This document shows positions 1-8,608 of a stretch of 64,000 nt of DNA, piece after piece (the stretch's first letter is position 1; each line of letters starts with the position of its first letter). The stretch is from Lewinellaceae bacterium. GTDB lineage: Bacteria; Bacteroidota; Bacteroidia; Chitinophagales; Saprospiraceae. Position numbers and translations under genes: made by a program. The notes under the pieces were generated by a model. It worked only from the letters and a program-made list of their open reading frames with translations. It was not told the DNA's origin and ran no database searches. The DNA lies in contig JACJYE010000013.1 in the NCBI GenBank assembly GCA_020636255.1, forward strand, positions 62,001 through 126,000. Direction: 5' to 3'.

Positions 1-425
1 TTGCGCGGCACGAGGGCATACAGAGCATCCTCCGCTTCCACGGCCTGCTGCCGAAGGTGGAAGCGCTGGCCGCCATGCGCCGGATGGATGTGCTCGTGAA
101 TATCGGGAACCAAACGGCTATCCAGCTGCCCAGCAAGTGCGTCGACTACCTGGCGGCAGGCCGGCCCATCCTCAACCTGTCGCATAATGCGGCGGATGCC
201 TTTCGGGATTTTTTTGAAACATACCCCTACATCCGGCATATCGACGTAACAGCGCCCGGCGCTGCCGATTCGTTCCATCGTTACCTGGAGGATTTACAGC
301 CGGAAGCTGCGACGGAAAGCCCGGAGCAGCTACAGGCTCGTTTGCAGCCCTATACCGTCGGGCCCATCGCTGGTTTATTTCTTGATCTGCTCAATCGGCC
401 GTTCTATGCAAAAGGAGAGGATTAA
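1..425 (+). CDS. Glycosyltransferase, C-terminal part (enters from outside the window)
   Basis: The reading frame is open from base 3, so this is the tail of a gene starting upstream; the GTG at 57 is internal. The visible ~140 residues resemble the second Rossmann domain of a GT4-like transferase: a segment around FHGLLPKVEALAAMRRMDVL, then NIGNQTAIQLPSK and the sugar-nucleotide-binding YLAAGRPILNL. It would transfer a sugar in the cytoplasm during assembly of the polysaccharide made by this locus. It overlaps the start of the next gene by 20 bases, implying translational coupling. Donor and acceptor cannot be read from this fragment. Confidence 0.75.
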   Translation, partial: ARHEGIQSILRFHGLLPKVEALAAMRRMDVLVNIGNQTAIQLPSKCVDYLAAGRPILNLSHNAADAFRDFFETYPYIRHIDVTAPGAADSFHRYLEDLQPEAATESPEQLQARLQPYTVGPIAGLFLDLLNRPFYAKGED

Positions 426-1554
426 AGTACTGTTCGTCATCGGTACCCGGCCGGAGGCCATCAAGCTGGCGCCGCTGATCCGGGCCTTCCAGTCCGACGG
501 GGCCTTCGAGCCTGCCGTATGCCTTAGCGGGCAGCACGGCGCCCTGGCACGCGAGGTGCTCGATCTTTTTGACATCCGGCCGCAGTATAACATCACTTTG
601 GATACGGCGGGGAAAACGCTGAGCAGCAAGAGCGCGCTGCTGATGCAGGTGCTGGAAGGCGTGATCGGGCAGGCGCGCCCCGGCTGGATCTTCGTGCAGG
701 GCGATACGCTTACCACTTTTTGCGCCGCCCTGGCCGGCTTTTACGCCGGCATTCCCGTTGCTCATGTCGAAGCGGGCCTGCGGGCCAACGGCCCGGGCGG
801 GCCCTTCCCGGAAGAGGCGCACCGCAAGGCGGTCGCCGATCTGGCCACCCTGCATTTTGCGCCTACCGCCGGCGCCCGGGAGAACCTGCTGCGGGAAGCC
901 GTGCCGGAGCGGCGCATCTTCGTAACCGGCAATACGGGTATAGATGCTTTGATGCAGATAAGCAAACGGGCTGCCGGAGCCGCCGCCGCGTACGCCGGGC
1001 AGTTCGAAGCGCTGGCGGGCTTTCCGCTCGACGGCAGTAAAAAAATAGTAACGGCCACCTTCCACCGCTGGGAAAACCGGGCGGAGAAGCTGGAGGAGAT
1101 ACTGGCGGCCCTGGTGGCCATCGCCGGCCTCGACAGTGCGCTGGCCGTCTTTCCCGCCCACCCCAACCCGGCCGTTCAGCAGGCCATCGGGCCCTACCGG
1201 CAGGGGCCGGTGCGGTTCATCCCTCCTTTGCCTTATGCGCTTTTCGTATGGTTGTTGCAGCAGTCTTTTCTCATCATCACCGATAGCGGCGGCATTCAGG
1301 AAGAGGCGGCGACACTGGGCGTGCCGCTCATCCTGGTGCGCGATACGACGGAAAGGCAGGAAGCGTTGGTTTCGGGAAATTTACAGCTGGTGGGAACGGA
1401 ACGCGGCGCGATCGCCGAAGGGGTAGCTGCCTTGTGGGATGGGGGCGGGCAGTACCAGCGCATGGCGCAGGCCCGGCCGCTGTTCGGCGACGGCACGGCA
1501 TCGGAGCGCATACTGGGTTTCTTTAAAGGGTATCTGGGCCTGGCGGAAGGGTAG
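406..1554 (+). CDS. wecB: UDP-N-acetylglucosamine 2-epimerase (non-hydrolysing)
   Basis: It interconverts UDP-GlcNAc and UDP-ManNAc in the cytoplasm. The ~382-residue product has the family length and landmarks: N-terminal GTRPEAIKLAPL, the central VEAGLR loop, a TFHRWEN segment where the family has THRREN, and C-terminal DSGGIQEEA followed by RDTTERQEAL. I chose ATG at 406 rather than TTG at 382 because the conserved N-terminus begins right after it. It overlaps the preceding glycosyltransferase, and its 3' end converges with the opposite gene over 32 bases. Because the locus also makes a 2,3-diacetamido-uronic acid, a WbpI/WlbD-like role (epimerising that sugar) is possible, but the motifs fit WecB better. 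Confidence 0.88.
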   Translation: MQKERIKVLFVIGTRPEAIKLAPLIRAFQSDGAFEPAVCLSGQHGALAREVLDLFDIRPQYNITLDTAGKTLSSKSALLMQVLEGVIGQARPGWIFVQGDTLTTFCAALAGFYAGIPVAHVEAGLRANGPGGPFPEEAHRKAVADLATLHFAPTAGARENLLREAVPERRIFVTGNTGIDALMQISKRAAGAAAAYAGQFEALAGFPLDGSKKIVTATFHRWENRAEKLEEILAALVAIAGLDSALAVFPAHPNPAVQQAIGPYRQGPVRFIPPLPYALFVWLLQQSFLIITDSGGIQEEAATLGVPLILVRDTTERQEALVSGNLQLVGTERGAIAEGVAALWDGGGQYQRMAQARPLFGDGTASERILGFFKGYLGLAEG

Positions 1555-2476
1555 GGAATGCCTCGCCAAAAAAGGCGCCTATCTGCCGGAGGATGCCCGA
1601 GTGGGTGATCACCGTATCCCAGGTGCGGCCCTGCAGGCTGGGTAGGCGGTGTCCGAAAGCCCCGAGGGCTTCGGGCTTAAGGTTGTCGAGCGTTTTGGAG
1701 AGGATGAAAAAGCGGGCTCCGGTTTCGCGCTCAAAAGCGCTGAGCCAGGCGTAGGGCGTGCTGGCCACCGGCAGCCCGGCAGCACAATATTCCAGGAGTT
1801 TGGTAGAGGTCTGGACGTTGAGCGGGTACACGTCGGGTATTAAATTCAGGCCGAAGCGGGCCTGGCAGAGATAACCGGGCACCTGCCAGTAGGGCACCCG
1901 CCCCTGCGCGTGGGCGAGCGGGTAGCGGCGCAGCCAGCTGCGAAGACCTTCTGAGATACTGCCCAGGAGCAGCAGGCGGCACTCAGGCCAGTGGCGGTAC
2001 AGGGCGCGGATATAAGTGCGGGGCCTGCGCTCGGCGTCGAGGTTGCCGCTGTATACCAGGTCGTACGTTTTTTCTCCTTCCGGGCAGGGCGCGAAAAATT
2101 CGGGTGCTACGCCCATATCGCGGAAAACGAAAGGCACGTCGTCGCCCATCTGGCTGAGCTTTTTTACGGTAGGGCTCAGGAAGATCCGCAGGTCGGGCTG
2201 TACGTTGGCCACTTTTTTGATGCGGTCCTTCCATCGGCCGAATGGCGGAGAGGAGAGCGACGCATATTCGTGGATCTTCATCCTGCCGCTCTGCCGGGGG
2301 GCCGTATCCAGCCCCATCAGGCGCCATTCGATGTCGTACCCCCGGAGCAGCTTCGCGTCGTTTTGGTAAAAAACCTGACACGCCACCCCGTACCGGGCGA
2401 AAAAGCGGGTATAAGCCTGTATCTCTGGTGCGTGGAAGGAAGGGCTGCGCAGGATAAAGGCAATGCGGAGGGGCAT
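1523..2476 (-). CDS. Glycosyltransferase, GT4-like
   Basis: A 317-residue protein. Its C-terminal half shows the donor-binding region of retaining transferases: YDLVYSGNLDAERRP, then NLIPDVYPLNVQTSTKLLEY and CAAGLPVAST, with the Glu in KLLEYCAAG as the expected nucleotide-sugar contact. There is no signal peptide or membrane segment. Its ATG overlaps the TGA of the upstream glycosyltransferase by one base, so the two are probably coupled. Linkage and donor cannot be inferred. The tail overlaps the convergent wecB by 32 bases. Confidence 0.8.
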   Translation of the reverse strand: MPLRIAFILRSPSFHAPEIQAYTRFFARYGVACQVFYQNDAKLLRGYDIEWRLMGLDTAPRQSGRMKIHEYASLSSPPFGRWKDRIKKVANVQPDLRIFLSPTVKKLSQMGDDVPFVFRDMGVAPEFFAPCPEGEKTYDLVYSGNLDAERRPRTYIRALYRHWPECRLLLLGSISEGLRSWLRRYPLAHAQGRVPYWQVPGYLCQARFGLNLIPDVYPLNVQTSTKLLEYCAAGLPVASTPYAWLSAFERETGARFFILSKTLDNLKPEALGAFGHRLPSLQGRTWDTVITHSGILRQIGAFFGEAFPTLPPGPDTL

Positions 2477-3672
2477 CAGTGGGCCTTTTTACTGCTGTGC
2501 ACCGCCCGGCGGCGCTTCTTGCCGGGCAAATACCGATTTATAGCTTTGAAATAATCGCCGATCACGATCTGCTCGTCGAATTCCCGCACCACTTTTTTTC
2601 TGCCCGCAAGCCCCATGCGGTAGCGCTCTTCGGGGCTCATGCTCAGGAAGAACTCCATGGCGCTGATCAGGGACTGAGGGTCTTTGGGGCGGCACAGCAG
2701 GCCATTGCGGCCGTGCTCTACGACATCGCGGCAGCCGACGTAGTCGGTGGTGATGATGGGGCGGGCCATGCTGGCGGCTTCCAGCAGGATGCGCGGCACG
2801 CCCTCGCCGAAAAAGGACGGCAGCACCACGCAGTCGGCCTCGGCCAGGAAGGGGCGGATGTCTTCCGTTTCCCCCAGGTAGTGCAGAATGCCCTGCTGCT
2901 TCCATTCCTGCACCAGCTCGTACGATACCCCGTCGGGGTGCTCGGGCACGATGAAGCCCACCATTTCAAAGGACACCTTGGCGCCCCGATCCCTGAAATA
3001 GCGGGCGGCCTCGTAGAACTCGCGGATGCCCTTGCTCCATACGATGCGGCCGGCATAGAGGAAGCGGGTGGGTGCTGCTGCTGGGCGCTCGCCACCCTGC
3101 GGCCTGAACCAGCGGATATCAACCCCCTCGCTGGGCAGGAGCACGGCTTTCCCGGGCCCGATGACGCCCTTGTCGAGGAAGAGCTGCTGGTCGTCGCGGT
3201 TGAGGAACCACATTTCGTTGGTGAACAGGGCCGCCAGGCGGTACAGGGCCATCAGGGCCAGCCGCGAGAAGCGCTTGCTGTGGCCGCGCAGCAGGCCCAG
3301 CCCCGTGGTGATGGCGACGGACGGGATGCGGCACCAGGCAGCGGCCAGCGTGCCGTAGATGTTCGGCTTAGCGGTGTAGTGAAAGATCAGCGCAAAGCGG
3401 TAGCGCCGGTAGATGCGGATGAGCTGCAGGATGATGGCCAGCTCGGAAAAGGGGTTGCGGTTGTAGATGCCGATGGGCAGGTGGATGAAGCGGTACCCCT
3501 CGGCGATGAGGCGCGTGCTGTAGTGATCCTTGGGCGCCAGCACGTACACTTCATACCCTTCGTCCTTCAGGCGCCGCAACAGGCCGATCCGGAAGTTGTA
3601 CGTGTACCACGAGGAATTGGCTACCAGTGCGATGCGCTGTTTAGCGGTATTCGGGGGCTGTCGTTTTCTCAT
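2476..3672 (-). CDS. Glycosyltransferase family 4
   Basis: A ~398-residue GT4 enzyme of GT-B fold. The N-terminus (IALVANSSWYTYNFR) and N-domain (LIFHYTAKPNIYG) resemble capsular transferases of the PssC/WcaA-like type. The C-domain has FLYAGRIVWSKGIREF, PSFFGEGVPRILLEAASMA and RPIITTD, including the EGxPRxLLEA donor-binding motif. The open frame continues 67 codons upstream through a REP array, giving a proline-rich pseudo-N-terminus; I therefore start at the ATG at 3672. It is coupled to the next gene by a one-base stop/start overlap. Confidence 0.85.
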   Translation of the reverse strand: MRKRQPPNTAKQRIALVANSSWYTYNFRIGLLRRLKDEGYEVYVLAPKDHYSTRLIAEGYRFIHLPIGIYNRNPFSELAIILQLIRIYRRYRFALIFHYTAKPNIYGTLAAAWCRIPSVAITTGLGLLRGHSKRFSRLALMALYRLAALFTNEMWFLNRDDQQLFLDKGVIGPGKAVLLPSEGVDIRWFRPQGGERPAAAPTRFLYAGRIVWSKGIREFYEAARYFRDRGAKVSFEMVGFIVPEHPDGVSYELVQEWKQQGILHYLGETEDIRPFLAEADCVVLPSFFGEGVPRILLEAASMARPIITTDYVGCRDVVEHGRNGLLCRPKDPQSLISAMEFFLSMSPEERYRMGLAGRKKVVREFDEQIVIGDYFKAINRYLPGKKRRRAVHSSKKAH

Positions 3673-3730
3673 CGATGGTCTTTGCTTTCCTGGAGATAGT
3701 GCTGCTGCAAGGTAGGGAATTTTTTGTAGT

Positions 3731-3860
3731 GTCTCCCAGGGCGTTGCCCTGGGGATATATATTATGCCCCTTTGGGGCGGAGGGGCTGGGGGTGTTTCCC
3801 AGGGCGTTGCCCTGGGGATGTATGTGTTGCCCCTTCGGGGCGGAGGGGCTGGGGGGGCAT
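3731..3860. repeat. REP array, family A, two copies
   Basis: Two units of about 63 bp. Each has a perfect hairpin CCAGGGC-GTT-GCCCTGG, a short AT-richer spacer and a second hairpin GCCCC-TTTG-GGGC (TTCG loop in copy two). It lies between manC and the downstream glycosyltransferase. The same unit surrounds the REP-type transposase gene at 52.9 kb. Confidence 0.85.
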
Positions 3861-3874
3861 GATAGCCATCCAAA

Positions 3875-4963
3875 TTAGAGGTATTGTTCGTCGCGGATAT
3901 CTCCGGTTACTTGTTTGATCTCCTGTTCGCGGTTTTTGGGCCAGATGAGCAGGGCGTCGCCTTCGTCGACGATGATGAAGTCGTCGAGGCCGCCGAGGAC
4001 GAGTAGTTTGCCGTGGGGCGCGCGCACCATGCAGTTATAGGTGTCGTACAGTTTGACGTTGCTGCCTTGTACGGTGTTGCCGTGGTCGTCGGGCAGGCTT
4101 TCGGCGTGCAGGGAGGCCCAGGTGCCGAGGTCCGACCAGCCGAAGCTGGAGGGGATGGTGTATACGTTGGGCGCCTTTTCCATGATCGCGTAGTCGACGC
4201 TGATGGAAGGGGTGGTGGGGTAGGCCTCGTCGATGAAGGCCTGTTCGGCAGGGGTGTTGTAGTGTTCCTGCCCGGCGGCGAGGATGCTGTAGATGTCGCC
4301 GGCATACTCCCGGAATGCTTTGAGCACCGATTCTACGCGCCAGACGAAGATACCGGCGTTCCAGAGGTAGTCGCCGCTGGCCAGGTATTCGCGGGCTTTC
4401 TCCATGGGCGGTTTTTCCGTAAAGCTGAACACCTTGTGCACGGCGCCTCCGTCGAGGGTTGAAGCGTAGCCCTTTTCGTAGTTGATGTACCCGTAACCGG
4501 TGTCGGGGCGGGTGGGCTGTATGCCGAGGGTGAGCAGAGCGTCGTGGCGGCTGGTGAAGTCCAGCCCGGCCTGGAGGTTGTGGATGAAGGCCTCTTCCTG
4601 CAGGATAATGTGGTCGCTGGGCGCCACCACCAGGTTGGCCTCGGGGTTGAGGGCCTCGAGCTTGAAGGCCGTATAGGCTACGCAGGGCGCCGTATTGTTG
4701 CGCGAAGGCTCGGTGATGACCTGCCCTTCCGACAGCTCGGGCAGCTGCTCCCGCACCAGGGCGGCATACTGCTTGTTGGTGACGATATAAATGTGCGATG
4801 CCGGACAGAGCTTCAGGAAGCGTTCAAAGGTGAGCCGCAGCAGCGATTTGCCGACGCCGAGGATGTCGAGGAATTGCTTGGGCTTCGCCGCCCGGCTGGC
4901 CGGCCAGAACCGCGAGCCGACACCGCCCGCCATGATGGCGACATAAACGTTGGATGGGTTCAT
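3875..4963 (-). CDS. manC: Mannose-1-phosphate guanylyltransferase
   Basis: It makes GDP-mannose from GTP and mannose-1-phosphate. The 362-residue protein carries the nucleotidyltransferase signature MAGGVGSRFWPASR followed by KPKQFLDILG, then EPSRNNTAPC, the FTEKP motif and WNAGIFVW. It has only the pyrophosphorylase domain; the C-terminal isomerase domain of bifunctional ManC is absent, so fructose-6-P isomerisation must be encoded elsewhere. It lies on the same strand as the flanking sugar genes, with a REP array downstream and a triple 67-bp repeat upstream. GDP-mannose presumably feeds one or more of the glycosyltransferases. Confidence 0.92.
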   Translation of the reverse strand: MNPSNVYVAIMAGGVGSRFWPASRAAKPKQFLDILGVGKSLLRLTFERFLKLCPASHIYIVTNKQYAALVREQLPELSEGQVITEPSRNNTAPCVAYTAFKLEALNPEANLVVAPSDHIILQEEAFIHNLQAGLDFTSRHDALLTLGIQPTRPDTGYGYINYEKGYASTLDGGAVHKVFSFTEKPPMEKAREYLASGDYLWNAGIFVWRVESVLKAFREYAGDIYSILAAGQEHYNTPAEQAFIDEAYPTTPSISVDYAIMEKAPNVYTIPSSFGWSDLGTWASLHAESLPDDHGNTVQGSNVKLYDTYNCMVRAPHGKLLVLGGLDDFIIVDEGDALLIWPKNREQEIKQVTGDIRDEQYL

Positions 4964-5056
4964 GGTTAAATTTGTTTAGGGGTGTTTGGGGAATTCAGAG
5001 GGTGCGATAAAGGTACGGATTTTTGGCATAGGGCATGGGTGGTGCGGGGGAGACAA

Positions 5057-5220
5057 GGTGGCCCTCAAATTTATTTGAGAGGCCTATATACCACTCCAAA
5101 GCCAGATTTGCCTGTAGTACGGAGGTGGCCCTCAAATTTATTTGAGAGGCCTATATGCCACTCCAAAGCCAGATTTGCCTGTAGTACGGAGGTGGCCCTC
5201 AAATTTATTTGAGAGGCCTA
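5057..5220. repeat. Triple 67-bp direct repeat with palindromic core
   Basis: Three copies at exactly 67-bp spacing (cores starting near 5060, 5127 and 5194; the last copy is cut after its palindrome). Each core is GGCC + CTCAAAT-TT-ATTTGAG + A + GGCC, an 11-bp stem with one bulge. The last palindrome abuts the stop codon of the phosphoglycosyl transferase gene (CTA at 5218-5220 on the plus strand), so transcripts carry three hairpins directly after it. A related palindrome in the other orientation lies at 33284-33299. Confidence 0.85.
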
Positions 5221-5889
5221 AGCAATCCATTCCGGCGCCGGGGGCAGGCCTTTCAGCAGGCGGAAATGCAGTTTTGAGTTGGGGAAAAAGACCACCCAGG
5301 CGGTGAGGAAGAGCAGCAGCAGGTCGGTGAAAAGGGAGGCGTGTTGCTGGTACCAGAGTTCCAGGGCGCCTTTGTATGGGGCGATGTGTTGTTCGTAGAA
5401 CGCATGAGGGTCCATGCCCGGGCTGCTGAGCAGCTTCTCTTCGTCGCGGAAGACGATGGAGCCGATACCGGTGATGCCGGGGCGGGCGTCGTAGATGCGC
5501 GCCTGCACAGCGGCGGGGAATTTGAGAAAGTCGACCTCCATCTGCGGGCGCGGGCCTACGAAGGACATATCGCCGCGCAGCACATTCACGAGCTGCGGCA
5601 GTTCGTTGAGTTTCGTTTTGCGCAGGAAGCGCCCCACCGGGAGCACCCGCGGGTCGTTGCGGGTGGTGAGGCTGCCCGTACCCATATTGGGGCTGTTCTT
5701 CAGCATGGTGGCGAATTTCAGGATATAAAAATACTGGTTCTTATACCCTACGCGCTTCTGCCGGTACCATACCTCCCCTTCGCCCGAAAACCGCAGTACG
5801 GGGATGAAAAACAGGAACACCGGGGAGAGGATGAGCAACGCCAGCGCGGAAAGGGTGATGTCGAAGAGCCTTTTTAGGATGCCGTACAT
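5218..5889 (-). CDS. Phosphoglycosyl transferase (undecaprenyl-phosphate sugar-1-P transferase)
   Basis: It begins glycan assembly by moving a sugar-1-phosphate from a UDP-sugar to undecaprenyl phosphate at the inner membrane. The 223-residue protein is the small monotopic class (PglC/WcaJ catalytic domain): an N-terminal hydrophobic re-entrant segment (~residues 9-31), then KRVGYKN, LRKTKLNELPQLVNVLRGDM and SFVGPRPQ. A second hydrophobic stretch lies near residues 190-205. Its neighbours are a dehydratase and an aminotransferase, so a diamino-deoxy sugar such as UDP-QuiNAc4N is a plausible substrate; this is inference. Confidence 0.9.
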   Translation of the reverse strand: MYGILKRLFDITLSALALLILSPVFLFFIPVLRFSGEGEVWYRQKRVGYKNQYFYILKFATMLKNSPNMGTGSLTTRNDPRVLPVGRFLRKTKLNELPQLVNVLRGDMSFVGPRPQMEVDFLKFPAAVQARIYDARPGITGIGSIVFRDEEKLLSSPGMDPHAFYEQHIAPYKGALELWYQQHASLFTDLLLLFLTAWVVFFPNSKLHFRLLKGLPPAPEWIA

Positions 5890-5922
5890 TTTGGGAAGGG
5901 GGATTGTTTTTTACTTTTTTAT

Positions 5923-5994
5923 TGTCCTGTTAGGGACATGATATGGGTAGAAAAGATTATCAAGCGACGCATACCGTGCCGTTAGGTACGGCAT
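5923..5994. repeat. Dispersed double-hairpin intergenic repeat
   Basis: Two short hairpins about 40 bp apart: TGTCC-TGTTAG-GGACA (5923-5938) and TGCCGT-TAGGT-ACGGCA (5977-5993), joined by an AT-rich linker containing GGGTAGAAA. The arrangement resembles dispersed intergenic repeats common in Bacteroidota. It lies between the phosphoglycosyl transferase and dehydratase genes. Confidence 0.55.
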
Positions 5995-6035
5995 GTGTTA
6001 TTCCACCGGCTTGAAAATAAACCTCCCATCCCCAA

Positions 6036-7250
6036 TCACATCCGCTCATCCAGCCCCTTGCCTTTTTCCACGTGGTGGAAGCCCGGGACCATACCCTGCA
6101 GCAGCTCCACGACGGCCTCCTTGTCGAGCCGGGGGCTTTGGAAGAGGCGCTCCAGCCCGGCGAACAGGGCGTCGATCTCGGACAGGGAGTAGGCGGGGCG
6201 GCCGCTGATGACGCCCAGCGCTTCGAAGCGGCCCCAGTCGGGCTGCTCTTCGGCGGTGTAGAACTCTTCGTAGAGCTTTTCGCCGGAGGTGTCGGAAGGA
6301 AAATAGTAAACGGGCCAGGCCTTGCTGTCGCGGCCCAGCAGGGCAGCTTTGGCGCGGGCCTCGTCTTCGGAAGCGCAGTAGTCGGGCTCGTAGCCCAGCT
6401 CGTGCAGCAGGGCGGTGCCGATGTCGGAGAAGCTTTTCATTTCCGAGGCTTCGAGCTTCGGGAAAAAGATATCGCCCGGCTGGCCGAGGATGCAGGCCAG
6501 CAGACAGAGCTCGCCGGCCTCGGCGGGGCTGACGAAATAGCGCCGCACGTCGAGGGGGCTGGACAGGGGCTGCCGCTTCATGAGGCGCTGCAGGAAGCCG
6601 TCGGGCAGGCTGCCGTTGCTAAAGGCCACGTTGGCAAAGCGGGCCGTGCTGATAGGCATCTGCCGGGCGTATGCCAGGATCACTTCTTCCATCAGCTTTT
6701 TGCTGGCGCCCATCACGTTGGCGGGGTTGGCGGCCTTGTCGGTGCTGACGCAGAAGAAATGCTTCGGCGGGCTGGCGGCCAGCTGCCCCAATAGCCCTTT
6801 GGCCAGGATGGCGTTGTTGCGGATCATGGCCTCGATGGAGTAGTGGTCCTTCTCCGAGCGCACGTGTTTGTGGGCGGCGAAGTTGGCCACGATATCGAAA
6901 GGCCCTTCCTGGGCCAGCAGCTTGGCGAACACGGGGCTGCCGAAGTCGATAGGGTAGGGGCGGTAATCGGAAGGCACGTACAGGCCGTGGGTGCTGCGCA
7001 GGGTGCGCGTCAGCTCCGTCAGCCCGTTCTCGTTGGTGTCGGCTACGTAGAGCCGCCCGGGGCGGTAGGGCAGCAGAGCCTGTATGAAGCTGCTGCCAAT
7101 GGTGCCTGCCCCCCCGATGACGAGCACGGCCGCGCCTTCGATGCGCTGCTGCAGGCTCAGGCGGTGGGCGGCGAGGTCGGCGGCCAGCAGGCTCTCAGCT
7201 CTGCCGGTGACGTGGGTGGCGATGAAAGTGGGGAGGTTGAGGGAGGTCAT
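6036..7250 (-). CDS. NAD(P)-dependent nucleotide-sugar dehydratase/epimerase (FlaA1/PglF-like)
   Basis: A 404-residue soluble member of the Polysacc_synt_2 group of extended short-chain dehydrogenases. The cofactor motif is GGAGTIGSS (~residues 46-54), followed by FDIVANFAAHKHVRSEKD and the active-site region STDKAANPANVMGASKK with the MGASKK lysine. The family includes UDP-GlcNAc 4,6-dehydratases that make the 4-keto-6-deoxy intermediate. Unlike full-length CapD/PglF it has no N-terminal membrane domain. The adjacent aminotransferase and phosphoglycosyl transferase suggest a dehydratase-aminotransferase-transferase module; no dedicated acetyltransferase lies beside it. Exact substrate unproven. 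Confidence 0.82.
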   Translation of the reverse strand: MTSLNLPTFIATHVTGRAESLLAADLAAHRLSLQQRIEGAAVLVIGGAGTIGSSFIQALLPYRPGRLYVADTNENGLTELTRTLRSTHGLYVPSDYRPYPIDFGSPVFAKLLAQEGPFDIVANFAAHKHVRSEKDHYSIEAMIRNNAILAKGLLGQLAASPPKHFFCVSTDKAANPANVMGASKKLMEEVILAYARQMPISTARFANVAFSNGSLPDGFLQRLMKRQPLSSPLDVRRYFVSPAEAGELCLLACILGQPGDIFFPKLEASEMKSFSDIGTALLHELGYEPDYCASEDEARAKAALLGRDSKAWPVYYFPSDTSGEKLYEEFYTAEEQPDWGRFEALGVISGRPAYSLSEIDALFAGLERLFQSPRLDKEAVVELLQGMVPGFHHVEKGKGLDERM

Positions 7251-7307
7251 AGGTTTTTGTTACACATAATTACTCAGCGTTACACGGAGGTGCTGCGCAA
7301 AAGGGTA

Positions 7308-7403
7308 TTGAACCGCAAAGACGCGGAGAAAAGCGCAAAGCAGGGCGTATAGAAAGCTTTTCCTGCGAAAAACCTCTGCGTTCTCTGCACCTTTGCGGTT
7401 CAA
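7308..7403. repeat. Inverted-repeat element at the 3' end of the aminotransferase gene
   Basis: Perfect 13-bp inverted ends TTGAACCGCAAAG (7308-7320) and CTTTGCGGTTCAA (7391-7403) enclose about 70 bp containing AACCTCTGCGTTCTCTGC. The right arm contains the stop codon of the aminotransferase gene. A second, less perfect copy lies at 17181-17265, again at the end of a minus-strand gene. Confidence 0.7.
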
Positions 7404-8608
7404 AAAAAAACCACAGCTTCCCGTACCACCTCCACCACATACCCCACCATCTCCTCCGTCAGGCCGTTGTAGATGGGCAGGGAGAGCTCGTTTTCGTATA
7501 GCCCCCGCGCCACCGGGTAGTCCTCCATGCGGTAGCCCAGGCCGCGGAAGAGGCTCAGCATCGGCATGGGGATGTAGTGCACATTCACCCCCACTCCGCG
7601 CTCGCTCACCCGCTGGATCAGCGCGTCGCGCTGCTGCTCGGTGAAGCCGCGCAGGCGCAGGGGGTAGAGGTGGGCCGACGACACCCGCCCGCCGTCGTCG
7701 TATGGCGGCAGTATGGCCCAGCTATAGGCGCTGAACGCCCGGTTGTACCGCTCGAAAATGGCCTTGCGCTCGGGCAGCAATTCCGCCTGGTAGCGCCTGA
7801 TCTGCGCCAGGCCGATGGCGGCGCAGACGTCGGGCATGTTCACCTTCAGGCCCTGGGCGACGATGTCGTAGCGCCAGCCCCCCGCCTGGTTTTTCTCAAA
7901 AGCGCTCTTGGTCTGCCCGTTCAGGGCGAAGTAGCGCAGGAACTGCAGCTCCGCCGCCATATCGAAAGCTTCGGGCAGGTGCAGGCATACGGCGCCGCCC
8001 TCGCCCGTGGTCACGTTCTTTACCGAGTGCATCGAGAATACCGTCGCGTCGGCCAGCTGCCCGCTGGGCCTGCCTTTGTAGGCCGCGCCGATGGAGTGCG
8101 CCGCGTCGGCCAGCACCAGCATGCGCCCGAGCTGCTCCTGCCGCTCCGTGGCCGCCCGGAACAGGGCGCGCACCTCCGGCTCCGCCACCAGCGCCATCAG
8201 AGCGTCGTAGTCGCAGGGCCAGCCGCCGAGGTCGACGGGCAGGATGGCCTTGGTGCGGGGTGTGATGGCCCGCCGCACAGCCGCTACGTCGATGCAGAAA
8301 TCCTCGCCCACATCCACCATCACCACGCGGGCGCCGATGTTCATGGCGCAAAGGGCCGTAGCACTGTAGGTATAGGCAGGCACGATGACCTCGTCGCCGG
8401 GCCCGACGCCGAACCAGCGCAGCATCAGCATGGCGCCGCTGGTCCACGAGTTGACGCAGAGGGCCGGCGCGCCGCACAGCCGCTCTACTTCGGCCTCCAG
8501 GGCGCGCACCTTGGGGCCGCTGGTCAGCCAGCCGGTGTTCGTCAGGCAATCCAGCACCTCGTCGATGACGGGCTGGTCGATCAGGGGTAGGGCGAAGGGG
8601 ATGTTCAT
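7400..8608 (-). CDS. DegT/DnrJ/EryC1/StrS sugar aminotransferase (PglE-like)
   Basis: A PLP-dependent aminotransferase for a keto-sugar nucleotide, 402 residues, typical length. Visible features: N-terminal TNTGWLTSGPKVRALE, the PAYTYSATALCAMNIGA substrate loop, DAAHSIGAAY with the PLP-contacting Asp, and SMHSVKNVTTGEGG containing the Schiff-base Lys. Paired with the preceding dehydratase it probably aminates a 4-keto-6-deoxy sugar using glutamate. The C-terminal Phe-Phe and stop codon come from an A-tract that is part of the inverted-repeat element, so the original end may have been altered. Confidence 0.87.
   Translation of the reverse strand: MNIPFALPLIDQPVIDEVLDCLTNTGWLTSGPKVRALEAEVERLCGAPALCVNSWTSGAMLMLRWFGVGPGDEVIVPAYTYSATALCAMNIGARVVMVDVGEDFCIDVAAVRRAITPRTKAILPVDLGGWPCDYDALMALVAEPEVRALFRAATERQEQLGRMLVLADAAHSIGAAYKGRPSGQLADATVFSMHSVKNVTTGEGGAVCLHLPEAFDMAAELQFLRYFALNGQTKSAFEKNQAGGWRYDIVAQGLKVNMPDVCAAIGLAQIRRYQAELLPERKAIFERYNRAFSAYSWAILPPYDDGGRVSSAHLYPLRLRGFTEQQRDALIQRVSERGVGVNVHYIPMPMLSLFRGLGYRMEDYPVARGLYENELSLPIYNGLTEEMVGYVVEVVREAVVFF

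Noticed and set aside
391..1161. Long antisense frame over wecB
   Set aside because: GC-rich codon bias leaves the complementary frame open; wecB on the plus strand carries all conserved motifs.
2479..3699. 406-codon plus-strand frame opposite the GT4 gene
   Set aside because: Low-complexity, Ala/Gly/His/Gln-rich translation without motifs; the minus-strand GT4 is clearly real.
3673..3873. N-terminal extension of the GT4 gene
   Set aside because: These 67 codons are read from the REP array; similar false extensions occur before wzm, wbpB and the DUF559 gene.
4982..5212. 76-codon frame across the triple repeat
   Set aside because: It only translates the 67-bp repeat and lacks any conserved feature.
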